From: Clostridium sp. CAG:567 | GTDB taxonomy: Bacteria; Bacillota; Clostridia; TANB77; CAG-508 | Length of the DNA stretch: 64,000 nucleotides | NCBI GenBank assembly: GCA_000437855.1 | Contig: FR902169.1 | Location: 7,964 to 71,963 of the forward strand | Direction: 5' to 3' | Shown here: in pieces, positions 16,404 through 23,914 of the stretch | Position numbering within the stretch: the stretch's first letter is position 1 | How the letters are laid out: each line of letters begins with the position of its first letter | The notes under the pieces: model-generated | Told to the model about the DNA's origin: nothing | What the model saw: only the letters and a program-made list of their open reading frames with translations | Database searches by the model: none | Made by a program: the position numbers and the translations under genes

Positions 16404-17711
16404 TTATCTGTTTCTAATTTTCTTATTCCTATCAGTTTTTATCAATGTATCTTCTCTTTCCTTATTTTGTATATTTCTATTATAATCATCTCTAATTATA
16501 AAATATTTCCCAACAATCCTATCACAAGCATTTCTTTGTGCATGAATAATATCAATATTTTCAGTAAGTTCATTAATTTCTTTTTTAATTATATTTTTAT
16601 CATTATCATTTGTAGCTTTATGATATTTTCTCCATAAATCTTCCCTTTTCCCTTTCAAGTTAGGTAATTTACATTCTAAATCTAATTTATAATTTTCTAC
16701 TTCTTTAATAGACTCAAATTTGTGCCTAACTAGAAAATTTATTTCTTCAAATATCATATTATTTTTTCTCTTTTGCTTATAATACTCTGGTGTCATTTCT
16801 CTATATTCATTTTTAGCAGGTAATATTTTAAAAGCATATAAATAATGCACATATAATCTATATAGTGAGCTTGTTTGCAATAAAAATTTATTTATTTTTG
16901 GTCCAGTATATAGTTTTCTATAATATTTCTTTTTAAAATTTGCAACTGGTGGTAATTCTTCTTTCGAATATCTATAAATTCTTTCTTTAATTCCTTGAAC
17001 TGAATATTTATCTCCAAAAGCCCTATCAATTCTTACATTTCTTGAAAAATAAGGTGTTTTCATTGTAAGATATTTGCCACCATCTTTAATATTTTCATAG
17101 CCTTTTGCTTTTAGAACTAATTTAAAGTCAGAATACTTTTTAACAGAATTTATTGCTTCATCCATATCAGTTATTATCTTTTGAATTTTTTCATCTCTAC
17201 GGTTAAAATAATCAATATTATTTTGTCTAAATTCTTTTTCTTTATCAGCTTTAGGAGTATTTACAATAGATAGCCCATAATTTAAACATAATCTGTCAGA
17301 AGCTTCTTTCATAAATGCAATTTCTGCATTAGAATTATGATATTTATTTCCATCTACAAAAGAAACAGAATTTATAATTATGTGATTATGGACATTTTGC
17401 TTATTTATATGAGTACAAATAACAACTTGATATTTATCTCCCCATAGTTCTTCAGCAAGTTCTTTTCCAATTTGATTCGCTTTTTCTGGAGGTACTTCAT
17501 ATCCTTTAAATGATTGTATTATATGATAACCTAATGTTTTGCCTTCTTTATGAAAGAATTTTTTTGTAAGTGCCATTTCTTCATAAGTAGTATCCACATT
17601 ACAATTAATACCTGATACTAAAATTCCATGTTCTGTTTTTTCTCCATTTTTACCATAATTGATAACTGCTTGTAAATTACTTTTAATTGTTTTTATTTTT
17701 ATTACCGCCAT
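16404..17711 (-). CDS. Relaxase/mobilization nuclease (MOBP-like)
   Basis: 435 residues from the ATG at 17711; a GTG at 17720 extends the frame but sits inside the AGGAGG site that serves 17711. The N-terminal relaxase domain has the early MAVIKIKTIKSNLQAVINY motif, the GYHIIQSF strand, and the three-His metal motif THINKQNVHNHIIIN. The C-terminal half is basic and helical. It should nick the element's oriT and lead single-stranded transfer. mobC lies directly upstream with a 12-base gap. No coupling protein is encoded in the element. Confidence 0.9.
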   Translation of the reverse strand: MAVIKIKTIKSNLQAVINYGKNGEKTEHGILVSGINCNVDTTYEEMALTKKFFHKEGKTLGYHIIQSFKGYEVPPEKANQIGKELAEELWGDKYQVVICTHINKQNVHNHIIINSVSFVDGNKYHNSNAEIAFMKEASDRLCLNYGLSIVNTPKADKEKEFRQNNIDYFNRRDEKIQKIITDMDEAINSVKKYSDFKLVLKAKGYENIKDGGKYLTMKTPYFSRNVRIDRAFGDKYSVQGIKERIYRYSKEELPPVANFKKKYYRKLYTGPKINKFLLQTSSLYRLYVHYLYAFKILPAKNEYREMTPEYYKQKRKNNMIFEEINFLVRHKFESIKEVENYKLDLECKLPNLKGKREDLWRKYHKATNDNDKNIIKKEINELTENIDIIHAQRNACDRIVGKYFIIRDDYNRNIQNKEREDTLIKTDRNKKIRNR

Positions 17712-17723
17712 TAAAATCACCTC

Positions 17724-18044
17724 CTATTCTCTTGAATATATTTTCTTTTGGAATTCTAAAATAAATTTATTAATAGTATTTCTTAAATAATCAAGTTCAT
17801 CTGCCCCAGCATATCCTCTTATATTAACTCTAATTGCTATTTGATTTATATTATTTGCTATGCCAGAAATTTGTTTTGTAAATTCTCTTATTTCTTCTGT
17901 AGGTTGTTCTTTTATTTTATAACCTTTAATACAGCTTCTTAAAAATTCAGATTCATTCAATCCTGCTTTTTTAGATTTTGTTTTTAATAAATTTTCTTCT
18001 TCTTGGTTTATCCAAAATTGTTTTTTGATTGTTTTTTCTCTCAT
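17724..18044 (-). CDS. mobC: MobC-like relaxosome accessory protein
   Basis: About 106 residues from the ATG at 18044, which AAAGGAG precedes; a TTG frame extension to 18065 overlaps that site and is not used. The N-terminal ribbon-helix-helix-like part (KKQFWINQEEENLLKTKSKK, then AGLNESEFLR) and the C-terminal NNINQIAIRVN block are the MobC pattern. It binds near oriT and helps the relaxase open the DNA. It sits between the probable oriT and the relaxase gene, the usual arrangement. Confidence 0.88.
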   Translation of the reverse strand: MREKTIKKQFWINQEEENLLKTKSKKAGLNESEFLRSCIKGYKIKEQPTEEIREFTKQISGIANNINQIAIRVNIRGYAGADELDYLRNTINKFILEFQKKIYSRE

Positions 18045-18065
18045 AATTTTATTTGCTCCTTTCAA

Positions 18066-18290
18066 AATTCTTTATGGGGTTTGGGGAAAGAATTTCCCCA
18101 TCAATTCATTTTTTCAAAAAATGACAAGCTGTATTTATACGGGAGTATAAATGCGTCGCTTGCTTTAAATATTTCATTTGCCGATATGTGCCAATTTCTA
18201 ACCCCATTTTTAAAAAAATTGGTACAAAAAAAGAAGAAATCTCATTTGAAATCTCTTCTAAAAAGTATTTTTATTGCTACTAAATGTGAT
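18066..18290. other. Probable oriT region
   Basis: 225 bases without a gene directly upstream of mobC. It contains a perfect inverted repeat ATTTATAC-GGGA-GTATAAAT (18133-18152) immediately followed by GCGTCGCTTGC, the layout of a MOBP-type transfer origin with a hairpin beside the nick site. A smaller repeat GGGGAAAG...TTTCCCC lies at about 18082-18099. No nick site can be fixed by eye. Confidence 0.5.
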
Positions 18291-18605
18291 TTATTTTTCT
18301 TTGATAACGCCTGTATCTTTTAAGTAAAAATACATCTCTTTACCACCTAAAAGGAATATTTCCTTTTCCTCAAAATCACAAATTTCCATATAAATTTTAG
18401 CTAGTTTTTGGAACATTTTACATTCAGTTTCATTTAATATCATTTCTCTATCTTCTAGTATTAATTGTAAATTTGGATATTTATTCATAATATCATTGAA
18501 TTTTTCCCTTAATTCTTTATATTCTTCATTTCTATTTATTAAATCAGTTTTTCTTTCTTCAATAGCCTCATTTAAATACATTTCATATAATCTTACTTCA
18601 TCCAT
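18291..18605 (-). CDS. Hypothetical helical protein of the mobilization/replication block
   Basis: 104 residues, strongly charged and predicted almost entirely helical (LYEMYLNEAIEERKTDLINR and REMILNETECKMFQKLAKIY). No membrane segment and no family recognised. AGGTACC precedes the ATG. The gene lies 11 bases downstream of tnpV and upstream of the probable oriT, so it is likely the last gene of the repA-tnpV transcript. Confidence 0.6.
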   Translation of the reverse strand: MDEVRLYEMYLNEAIEERKTDLINRNEEYKELREKFNDIMNKYPNLQLILEDREMILNETECKMFQKLAKIYMEICDFEEKEIFLLGGKEMYFYLKDTGVIKEK

Positions 18606-18616
18606 TTTGGTACCTC

Positions 18617-19012
18617 CTATACATAAATTAATTCACTTAATACAATTTCTTCAACGCGATTTTTAATTGAATTCATCCTGCAAACCCATTCCATTTGATT
18701 AGTTTCTTTTAGTTTTTCAGTTACATTTTCTTGTTTTACTAACTGAGATATAATTGTTTTAATTCTATCTTCACAAGCAATATCTATCTCGTGTAAATAT
18801 CTATTTAATTTGCCATCCATAAATAAAACGATATATTCGGCTTTTTTATGATTTTTTAAATAATTCAATTTCATTCTGCCATATTTTCCAATTGTATAAT
18901 TTGTTTCTTCTGGATCTAATACTAAATTAGGCAAGTAATAATCTCCTTGTTTTATATATTCAATTCCTGTTTTTTCATCTACAAATCTATTTTTTACATT
19001 TTTATTTTCCAT
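18617..19012 (-). CDS. tnpV: TnpV-like transposon-encoded protein
   Basis: 131 residues from the ATG at 19012, fixed by AAGGAGG 8 bases upstream (the open frame extends to 19033). The sequence shows the complete TnpV pattern: YYLPNLVLDPEE, IGKYGRMKLNYLKNH, LFMDGKLNRYLHEID, and the C-terminal MEWVCRMNSIKNRVEEIVL. TnpV is named from Tn4451-type mobilizable transposons; its biochemical role is not established. The upstream repA frame ends 14 bases inside the extended frame but before the chosen start. Confidence 0.85.
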   Translation of the reverse strand: MENKNVKNRFVDEKTGIEYIKQGDYYLPNLVLDPEETNYTIGKYGRMKLNYLKNHKKAEYIVLFMDGKLNRYLHEIDIACEDRIKTIISQLVKQENVTEKLKETNQMEWVCRMNSIKNRVEEIVLSELIYV

Positions 19013-19025
19013 TTTCAAATCCTCC

Positions 19026-19700
19026 TTAATCATTATTTTCTATCAAATCGTTTAAATTGGTAATTCCGTTTGATTTTTTATAATTTTCAACGCTATCATT
19101 GGGTAAATTATAATTAACATATAGCTTGTCTAAATATCCAGGTGGATAAACTCTGCCTTGATAACCACTTTTTTTACTCTGATAGCTTTTATAATTATTA
19201 TTTATATATTTATTATTATTGCTATTATGGACTGTCGATTTTCTACACTCAGGAGTGTTGATTTCATGCTCTCCTGACTGCTGATTTTCGACACTCCTTA
19301 ATTTATCTATTTTTTCACTTTCTATCATTCCTATGGTTTTGCCTAAATAAATAATATTTGGCATATTTTTGCCTTGCTTTTTCTCTTTTATAAGATTACA
19401 TTCTTTTAATTGTGCTATTGCACTATCAAGTGCAGCACGTTTTATATGCATTTTTTCTTGTATTTCTTCTCTCTTAAAAATTACATACATATCGCCTTTT
19501 GCATCATAGAATTGTATTTTTTTGTTACTTTCTATTTGTTTGAATGATAATTCCAACCTATCGGTTAAAATAGAATATAGTAACATAGCATTAGGTGATA
19601 GAACTTTATATTCTTCTCTATTTAATAATTCTCTTGGAAATTGTATAAAACTTTCAAATGAAAGTTTATCTGTTTTCTTGAATGGGGCGAATTCATACAT
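19026..19700 (-). CDS. Replication initiator protein A-like (RepA_N)
   Basis: 224 residues. FESFIQFPRELLNREEYKVL followed by LSPNAMLLYSILTDRLELS is the RepA N-terminal winged-helix signature of Firmicute theta-type plasmid initiators, and VIFKREEIQEKMHIKRAALD continues the domain. The C-terminal part is divergent and short, as is common on integrative elements. It may allow autonomous replication of the excised circle. AGGAGG lies before the ATG. Several TTCTAGAA pairs lie just upstream, so autoregulation is possible. Confidence 0.85.
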   Translation of the reverse strand: MYEFAPFKKTDKLSFESFIQFPRELLNREEYKVLSPNAMLLYSILTDRLELSFKQIESNKKIQFYDAKGDMYVIFKREEIQEKMHIKRAALDSAIAQLKECNLIKEKKQGKNMPNIIYLGKTIGMIESEKIDKLRSVENQQSGEHEINTPECRKSTVHNSNNNKYINNNYKSYQSKKSGYQGRVYPPGYLDKLYVNYNLPNDSVENYKKSNGITNLNDLIENND

Positions 19701-19736
19701 TATAGACCTCCTTTCATCTAACTTAAATCTAAATTG

Positions 19737-19856
19737 TTCTAGAAAAGTTCTAGAAAATAATCTTAAAACACTTGATATGACTGAATTTTATTCTTCGATA
19801 AATTTTATTTTTGAAATTTTTTATTTAGATTTCTGTTCTAGAAAATTTTTCTAGAA
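19737..19856. repeat. Right-end TTCTAGAA pairs
   Basis: TTCTAGAA occurs at 19737-19744, 19748-19755, 19836-19843 and 19849-19856; the last pair forms an extended palindrome (GTTCTAGAAAA/TTTTCTAGAAC). The left end of the element has one equivalent pair (9768-9788). Spacings within pairs are 11, 13 and, at the left, 13 bases. Confidence 0.6.
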
Positions 19857-19901
19857 CAAAATTTGATGATGTAGAAGGTTTTTAAAAGACTTTAGACAGA
19901 A

Positions 19902-19942
19902 AAAATACGTTATTCCAATTTCTTGAAATAACGTATTTTATG
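19902..19942. repeat. Subterminal inverted repeat at the right end
   Basis: AAAATACGTTATT and AATAACGTATTTT flank CCAATTTCTTGA. Its left arm is the TACGTTATTYCAATT motif also present at the left end, so it could be an integrase binding site as well as a terminator hairpin. Confidence 0.55.
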
Positions 19943-19993
19943 CACTTTTGATATAATTTTCGTCCTTCTGTAGTTTTCTACAGAATTTACATT

Positions 19994-20009
19994 TTATGGT
20001 CGAGGCGAC
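19994..20009. repeat. Right attachment repeat within the tRNA-Pro 3' end
   Basis: TTATGGTCGAGGCGAC, identical to 9697-9712. It supplies the last 13 bases of the tRNA-Pro gene on the minus strand, so the tRNA stays intact after insertion. Confidence 0.9.
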
Positions 20010-20072
20010 AGGGATCGAACCTGCGACCTCATGGTCCCAAACCACGCGCGCTACCAACTGCGCTACGCCTCG
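19997..20072 (-). tRNA. tRNA-Pro (anticodon TGG)
   Basis: 76 nt including encoded CCA. Acceptor stem CGAGGCG/CGCCTCG, D-arm TAGCGCAGTTGGTAGCGC, anticodon loop TTTGGGA read as TGG, T-arm CGCAGGTTCGATCCCTG. It is the attachment gene of the integrative element. Confidence 0.96.
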
Positions 20073-20181
20073 ATTTTTTTCAGTACCTATATAATATAGC
20101 ACACTTTTTTTATAATTGCAACATTTTTTTCAAAATTCTATTGAATATTTTTACTTTTCAATGTATAATAAGTATTATCAC

Positions 20182-20258
<77 letters not shown>

Positions 20259-20260
20259 AC

Positions 20261-20295
20261 AAAAGGATTGTACAACCGTACTATCCTTTTTATTT
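20261..20295. terminator. Bidirectional terminator after tRNA-Arg(ACG)
   Basis: AAAAGGAT and ATCCTTTT pair around a 13-base loop with flanking T and A runs. It also lies at the end of the convergent YolD-like gene. Confidence 0.65.
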
Positions 20296-20705
20296 TATAA
20301 TTTAATCTCAATAATCTCTTCAATTTGAACTTCTTCCCCATTTTCTAGTATAATTTTTCTATCATATTCATCTATTTTTACTACATTTTCTGTTACTTCA
20401 ATATATTTTCCGCCATCTTTTTTAACATCTGGTATAAAATATGTAACTGTAATTTTTGGCCTATTATGTATTTTTTCTTTTATTAAAAGCAATTTTTTAT
20501 TTAAAATTGTCTTTTGTTCTTCATTTATTTCTATTCTACTATTAGTTTCCCTGGCTGTTTCTTTTATTACATCATCATATCCAGTTAATGCTGAAAAAGG
20601 TGCAAATTGTGCAGATCTTTCTTCTATTGTCATTCTTACATGTTTTTCAGATACATGATGTGGTAAATTTATTATATCGTTATATTTATCACTTTTTTCT
20701 AACAC
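20295..20705 (-). CDS. YolD-like family protein, partner of Y-family polymerase
   Basis: 136 residues. The block RMTIEERSAQFAPFSALTGY is the conserved core of the clostridial YolD-like proteins found directly after UvrX/UmuC-type polymerases, which are thought to play an accessory (UmuD-like) role in translesion synthesis. The C-terminal IEEIIEI is the usual beta-strand end. The start is GTG at 20705, three bases after the polymerase stop and preceded by AAAAGG almost abutting it, so translation probably depends on coupling to the upstream gene. Confidence 0.75.
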   Translation of the reverse strand: MLEKSDKYNDIINLPHHVSEKHVRMTIEERSAQFAPFSALTGYDDVIKETARETNSRIEINEEQKTILNKKLLLIKEKIHNRPKITVTYFIPDVKKDGGKYIEVTENVVKIDEYDRKIILENGEEVQIEEIIEIKL

Positions 20706-20708
20706 CTT

Positions 20709-22208
20709 TTATTCTTTATGACCTCCTATTTGCTTATTTCTTTCAATAGTTGTGCCCTCTTTTTGCAAATTCATTCCTTTTATTATAGCATTTTTTCCAT
20801 ATTTGTTTTTTATATTAATCATTGCTTTTTGTATTTCTTTTTCTGCTTCTTCTTTTTCTCTTTTTTTATTGACTTCTTTATAGTCTACAAATAAATTAAT
20901 TTGCTCATAATTGCTATTTTGCACCATATTTTCATTTACCACATTATTAACTGTAATATTGATTCTTCTTACTAAAAGTTGTTTATTAATAATTTGTTCA
21001 TATAATTTTATTATATGTTCTGTAAGAACTTTGCTAGAAGATGTTTGATGGTCTATATTTATTGTTCCATGTGCATGTTTTGGTACTTTTCTTCCATATT
21101 TATCAGTTGTTATTTCTCCGTTATATTTGCTACTAATTGCTTGATTTTTCAAGTTATCTACATCATACCCAATTTCTAATACAATTTGATTTGCAACTAG
21201 CCCTTTTTCTACTAGATCTAGTGCAAGTAGTTCAGTCATTTCCTTTACAATTAGTTTTGTATTTTCGTAATTGTATGGACAATGTAAAACTTGTCCAGAG
21301 CATATACTATTTGTAGCTGGTCTATATGCCTTAATACTCTCAATTGTTACATTTTCCCATCCCCAAGCATGGTCAATTAGTAGCTCTGCATTTACGCCAA
21401 ATAATTTATATAGTAGTTCTTCATTTTTAACTGACATTTTAGCTACATCACCCATTGTGTACATTCCATGCTCTTCTAGTCTTTTTGAATAGCCTTTACC
21501 AACTCTCCAAAAATCTGTTAAAGGTCTGTGGCTCCAAAGTAATTTTCTATATGCCATTTCATCAAGACCAGCTATTCTTACACCATTGTTATCTGGTTTT
21601 GCATGCTTTGCTACAATGTCCATTGCTATTTTGCAAAGATATAAATTAGTTCCAATTCCTGCGGTTGCTGTTATTCCTGTTGTTTTATAAACATCTTGCA
21701 TTACTTTTGTTACTAACTCTTTTGCTCCCATATTATATGTTTTTAGGTAATGTGTAACATCTATAAATACCTCATCTATTGAATATACATATATATCATC
21801 AGATGAAAAATATTTTAAATATATATTATAAATTTTTGAACTGTATTTCATATAATAAGCCATTCTTGGTGGTGCTATTATATAACTTAATTCTAAATTT
21901 TTATTTTTCTTTAATTCAATATCACTATATGATGATCCTGTAAATGTTCTATTTGTTGCCTTTCTTTTTCTGTATACATTTATCTCTTTTACTTTTTGAA
22001 CAACTTCAAAAAGCCTTGCTCTACCTGGTATTCCATAGGATTTTAGTGCTGGGCTTACAGCAAGGCAAATTGTTTTTTCTGTTCTACTACTATCAGCAAC
22101 TACTAAGTTTGTAGTAATTGGGTCTAGTCCTCTTTCTTTACATTCAACAGAGGCATAAAAGCTTTTTAAATCTATTGCTACATATATTTTACTTTCTTCA
22201 TTATGCAT
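20709..22208 (-). CDS. Y-family (UmuC/UvrX-like) DNA polymerase
   Basis: 499 residues. Catalytic carboxylates are in YVAIDLKSFYASVE near the N-terminus and in YSIDEVFIDV (about residue 147). The thumb and little-finger regions follow with CSGQVLHCPYNYENTKL. It lacks a clear C-terminal clamp-binding QLxLF, although EQINLFVDY (near 425) could serve. It inserts bases opposite lesions. AAAGGAAG precedes the ATG. A TTTACA-17-TATAAT promoter lies upstream with a palindrome over the -35 box. A typical Firmicute LexA box was not found. Operon with the YolD-like gene. Confidence 0.9.
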   Translation of the reverse strand: MHNEESKIYVAIDLKSFYASVECKERGLDPITTNLVVADSSRTEKTICLAVSPALKSYGIPGRARLFEVVQKVKEINVYRKRKATNRTFTGSSYSDIELKKNKNLELSYIIAPPRMAYYMKYSSKIYNIYLKYFSSDDIYVYSIDEVFIDVTHYLKTYNMGAKELVTKVMQDVYKTTGITATAGIGTNLYLCKIAMDIVAKHAKPDNNGVRIAGLDEMAYRKLLWSHRPLTDFWRVGKGYSKRLEEHGMYTMGDVAKMSVKNEELLYKLFGVNAELLIDHAWGWENVTIESIKAYRPATNSICSGQVLHCPYNYENTKLIVKEMTELLALDLVEKGLVANQIVLEIGYDVDNLKNQAISSKYNGEITTDKYGRKVPKHAHGTINIDHQTSSSKVLTEHIIKLYEQIINKQLLVRRINITVNNVVNENMVQNSNYEQINLFVDYKEVNKKREKEEAEKEIQKAMINIKNKYGKNAIIKGMNLQKEGTTIERNKQIGGHKE

Positions 22209-22236
22209 AGCAATCTTCCTTTCATCACTCTGTTTT

Positions 22237-22268
22237 ATTATATCAACTTATTTGCGTTTTGTAAACGC
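22237..22268 (-). promoter_or_regulatory. Polymerase promoter with a palindromic operator over the -35 box
   Basis: On the minus strand TTTACA (22265-22260), 17 bases and TATAAT (22242-22237). The 15-base palindrome GCGTTT-TGT-AAACGC (22254-22268 on plus) covers the -35 box, which is the typical position of a repressor site. Confidence 0.55.
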
Positions 22269-22282
22269 TTGTTTGTAAGTAA

Positions 22283-22510
22283 TTATTGTAAATTTTTAAT
22301 ACTTGGTGCATATATTGATTTTCCATCAATTGCATAAGACATTGATTGATATATTTTTAAAAAGTAATAACCTGGTGCATTTATAATTGGGTAATGTTTT
22401 GCAATTACTACATTTTTTGCTGTAATAACATTTCCTTTTTCTGTTGTTACTTCATAATAGCCACCTTTTTCTTTTAAATCTATAACTTTTGTGTGTTCAT
22501 ATGCCATTGG
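22283..22510 (-). pseudogene. Remnant of an FAD-dependent oxidoreductase gene
   Basis: A short frame (about 76 residues) reads AYEHTKVIDLKEKGGYYEVT and then ITAKNVVIAKHYPIINAPGY. This resembles the middle segment of DAO-type FAD-dependent oxidoreductases (strand, ENG-like turn, then NVVIATHYP), but both the N-terminal nucleotide-binding GxGxxG and the C-terminal half are missing. Upstream it runs straight into the 30-bp palindromic element at 22511, so the 5' part was probably lost with that insertion. An apparent start codon lies inside the repeat. Confidence 0.6.
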
Positions 22511-22604
22511 GTGCCATTGGGGACGGAGAATTTTGGCACACATAATAATATTTTACATCTTTTTAATTTAAAAATGTGCCAAAATTCTCCGTCCCCAATG
22601 GCAC
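22511..22604. repeat. 94-bp palindromic element with perfect 30-bp inverted repeats
   Basis: Arms at 22511-22540 and 22575-22604 are exact reverse complements (outer end GTGCCATTGGGGACGGAG) around a 34-base AT-rich centre. The GTGCCATTGGGGACGG end resembles the palindromic sequences associated with IS200/REP-type transposases in Firmicutes; no transposase is present, so it looks like a miniature non-autonomous element. A partial copy (TGCCATTGGG) directly precedes the left arm. It starts 2 bases after the htrA stop and may double as its terminator. Confidence 0.75.
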
Positions 22605-22605
22605 A

Positions 22606-23742
22606 TTATTTTTTCGATAGTTTAACTGTAATGTTACTTTCTCTTTTATTACGTAAAACCTTAAATATAACCTCATCTCCAGGCTTTTTAGTATAAATGT
22701 AACTTCTCAAATCACACATTTTCTCAAGTGCGATTCCATCAACTTCCAATAATATATCTTTTTCTTTTATTCCATACATTTCTGCAGATGATTTGTTATT
22801 AACTTGTACCACATAAATTCCGTCATCAATTTCCAAATTATTATCTAAATAAGGTATTATATTTTTATCATAAGCAAATACACCCAAGTATGCTTCTTCA
22901 AACTCTCCTGATGTTACAAAACTTTGAATAATTGTTTTTACTATATTTATTGGAATTGCAAACCCTATACCTTCTGCAGATGTAATTTTTACACTATTTA
23001 TTCCTATAACTTCTCCACTTTCGTTTACAAGTGGTCCTCCACTATTTCCGGGGTTTATTGTAGCATCTGTTTGTATTAAATTTTCCATATATGAAGATTT
23101 TTCGTCTTCATTTAAAATTATTGTTCTATTTGTTGCACTTACAATTCCAGATGTTACAGTTCTTTGAAATTCAAACCCAATTGGATTTCCAATTGCATAT
23201 ACAATTTGTCCTAATTTCACATCAGATGAATTTCCTAAAGTTATATATTGCAAGTTTTTTGCATTTATTTTTACAATTGCCAAATCTAAATCTGTGCTTG
23301 ACCATACAACATTTCCCTGATAACTTTTTCCTGTTGCAAGTGTTACATAACAATTACTATATTTTTCCCCTGAAACATGCTCATTTGTTAATATATAGCC
23401 ATTTTCAGAAACTATAATTCCTGTTCCTAATCCCAATTTTGATGTTCCATCTTTTAAAAATATTGAATTTCCTGTGCTTTTTAATTTGGAAATTCCAACT
23501 ACACTTTCAGTAACTCTCTCAAGCATTTGTGTAATAGTTTCATTTTCTTTTTTAGTTTTTTCAACAGTTTGCGATATTTTACTTGCCTCATAAGGTTTAA
23601 TTATTTGTGTTGGTGTTTCAATATTAAAATACAAAATGTATGTAAGTGCCATAAGTATAGTTATTAAAATAATTATAAAAGTTGTTATAAAGTATTTTTT
23701 TACCCTATCTTTTCTTTGCTTTCTTCTTATATATTCTTCCAT
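22606..23742 (-). CDS. htrA: HtrA/DegP-type serine protease, membrane anchored
   Basis: 378 residues. A basic N-terminus (MEEYIRRKQRKDRVKKYF) and one membrane helix (about 18-39) place the protease outside the membrane. The trypsin-like domain has His122 (TNEHVSG), Asp153 (TDLDLAIVK) and Ser234 (NPGNSGGPL). A single PDZ domain follows from about 285 with IYVVQVNNKSSAEMYGIKEK and DILLEVDG. Role: degradation and quality control of extracytoplasmic proteins. The upstream region is short and divergent from the NRPS promoter. Confidence 0.93.
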   Translation of the reverse strand: MEEYIRRKQRKDRVKKYFITTFIIILITILMALTYILYFNIETPTQIIKPYEASKISQTVEKTKKENETITQMLERVTESVVGISKLKSTGNSIFLKDGTSKLGLGTGIIVSENGYILTNEHVSGEKYSNCYVTLATGKSYQGNVVWSSTDLDLAIVKINAKNLQYITLGNSSDVKLGQIVYAIGNPIGFEFQRTVTSGIVSATNRTIILNEDEKSSYMENLIQTDATINPGNSGGPLVNESGEVIGINSVKITSAEGIGFAIPINIVKTIIQSFVTSGEFEEAYLGVFAYDKNIIPYLDNNLEIDDGIYVVQVNNKSSAEMYGIKEKDILLEVDGIALEKMCDLRSYIYTKKPGDEVIFKVLRNKRESNITVKLSKK

Positions 23743-23839
23743 TGTGCCCTCCTTTTGCTAAAATTATGAACACAAAAAATAATTTTAATCATAATTAAAA
23801 TAAATTCCCATATTTCCCCATTTTTTTACTATATTTTCA

Positions 23840-23868
23840 TTGATTTTTAGCATTATTTCATATATAAT
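23840..23868 (+). promoter_or_regulatory. Promoter of the NRPS operon
   Basis: TTGATT (23840-23845), 17 bases, TATAAT (23863-23868). The predicted start leaves a 40-base leader with AAAGGGGA 10 bases before the ATG at 23915. Confidence 0.65.
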
Positions 23869-23914
23869 TTACCTAGAATTTTTGTGAAAACACTAATAAA
23901 GGGGATTTTTCATT

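Larger units (their letters stand above)
9713..20009. mobile_element. Integrative mobilizable element in tRNA-Pro(TGG), about 10.3 kb
   Basis: It is bounded by the 16-base direct repeats at 9697-9712 and 19994-20009; the right copy completes the tRNA-Pro gene. Contents in order: integrase and excisionase (minus), structured leader RNA, plus-strand cargo (DUF6076, Fic, DUF2207), then minus-strand small membrane protein, relaxase, MobC, probable oriT, unknown gene, TnpV and RepA-type initiator. There is a relaxase but no VirD4, VirB4 or other mating-pore gene inside, so it should depend on a helper conjugation system. Both ends carry pairs of TTCTAGAA and a shared TACGTTATTYCAATT motif. Confidence 0.9.

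Noticed and set aside
22201..22270. LexA (SOS) box before the Y-family polymerase
   Set aside because: No CGAAC-N4-GTTCG type sequence was found; only the GCGTTT/AAACGC palindrome, so SOS control is not claimed.
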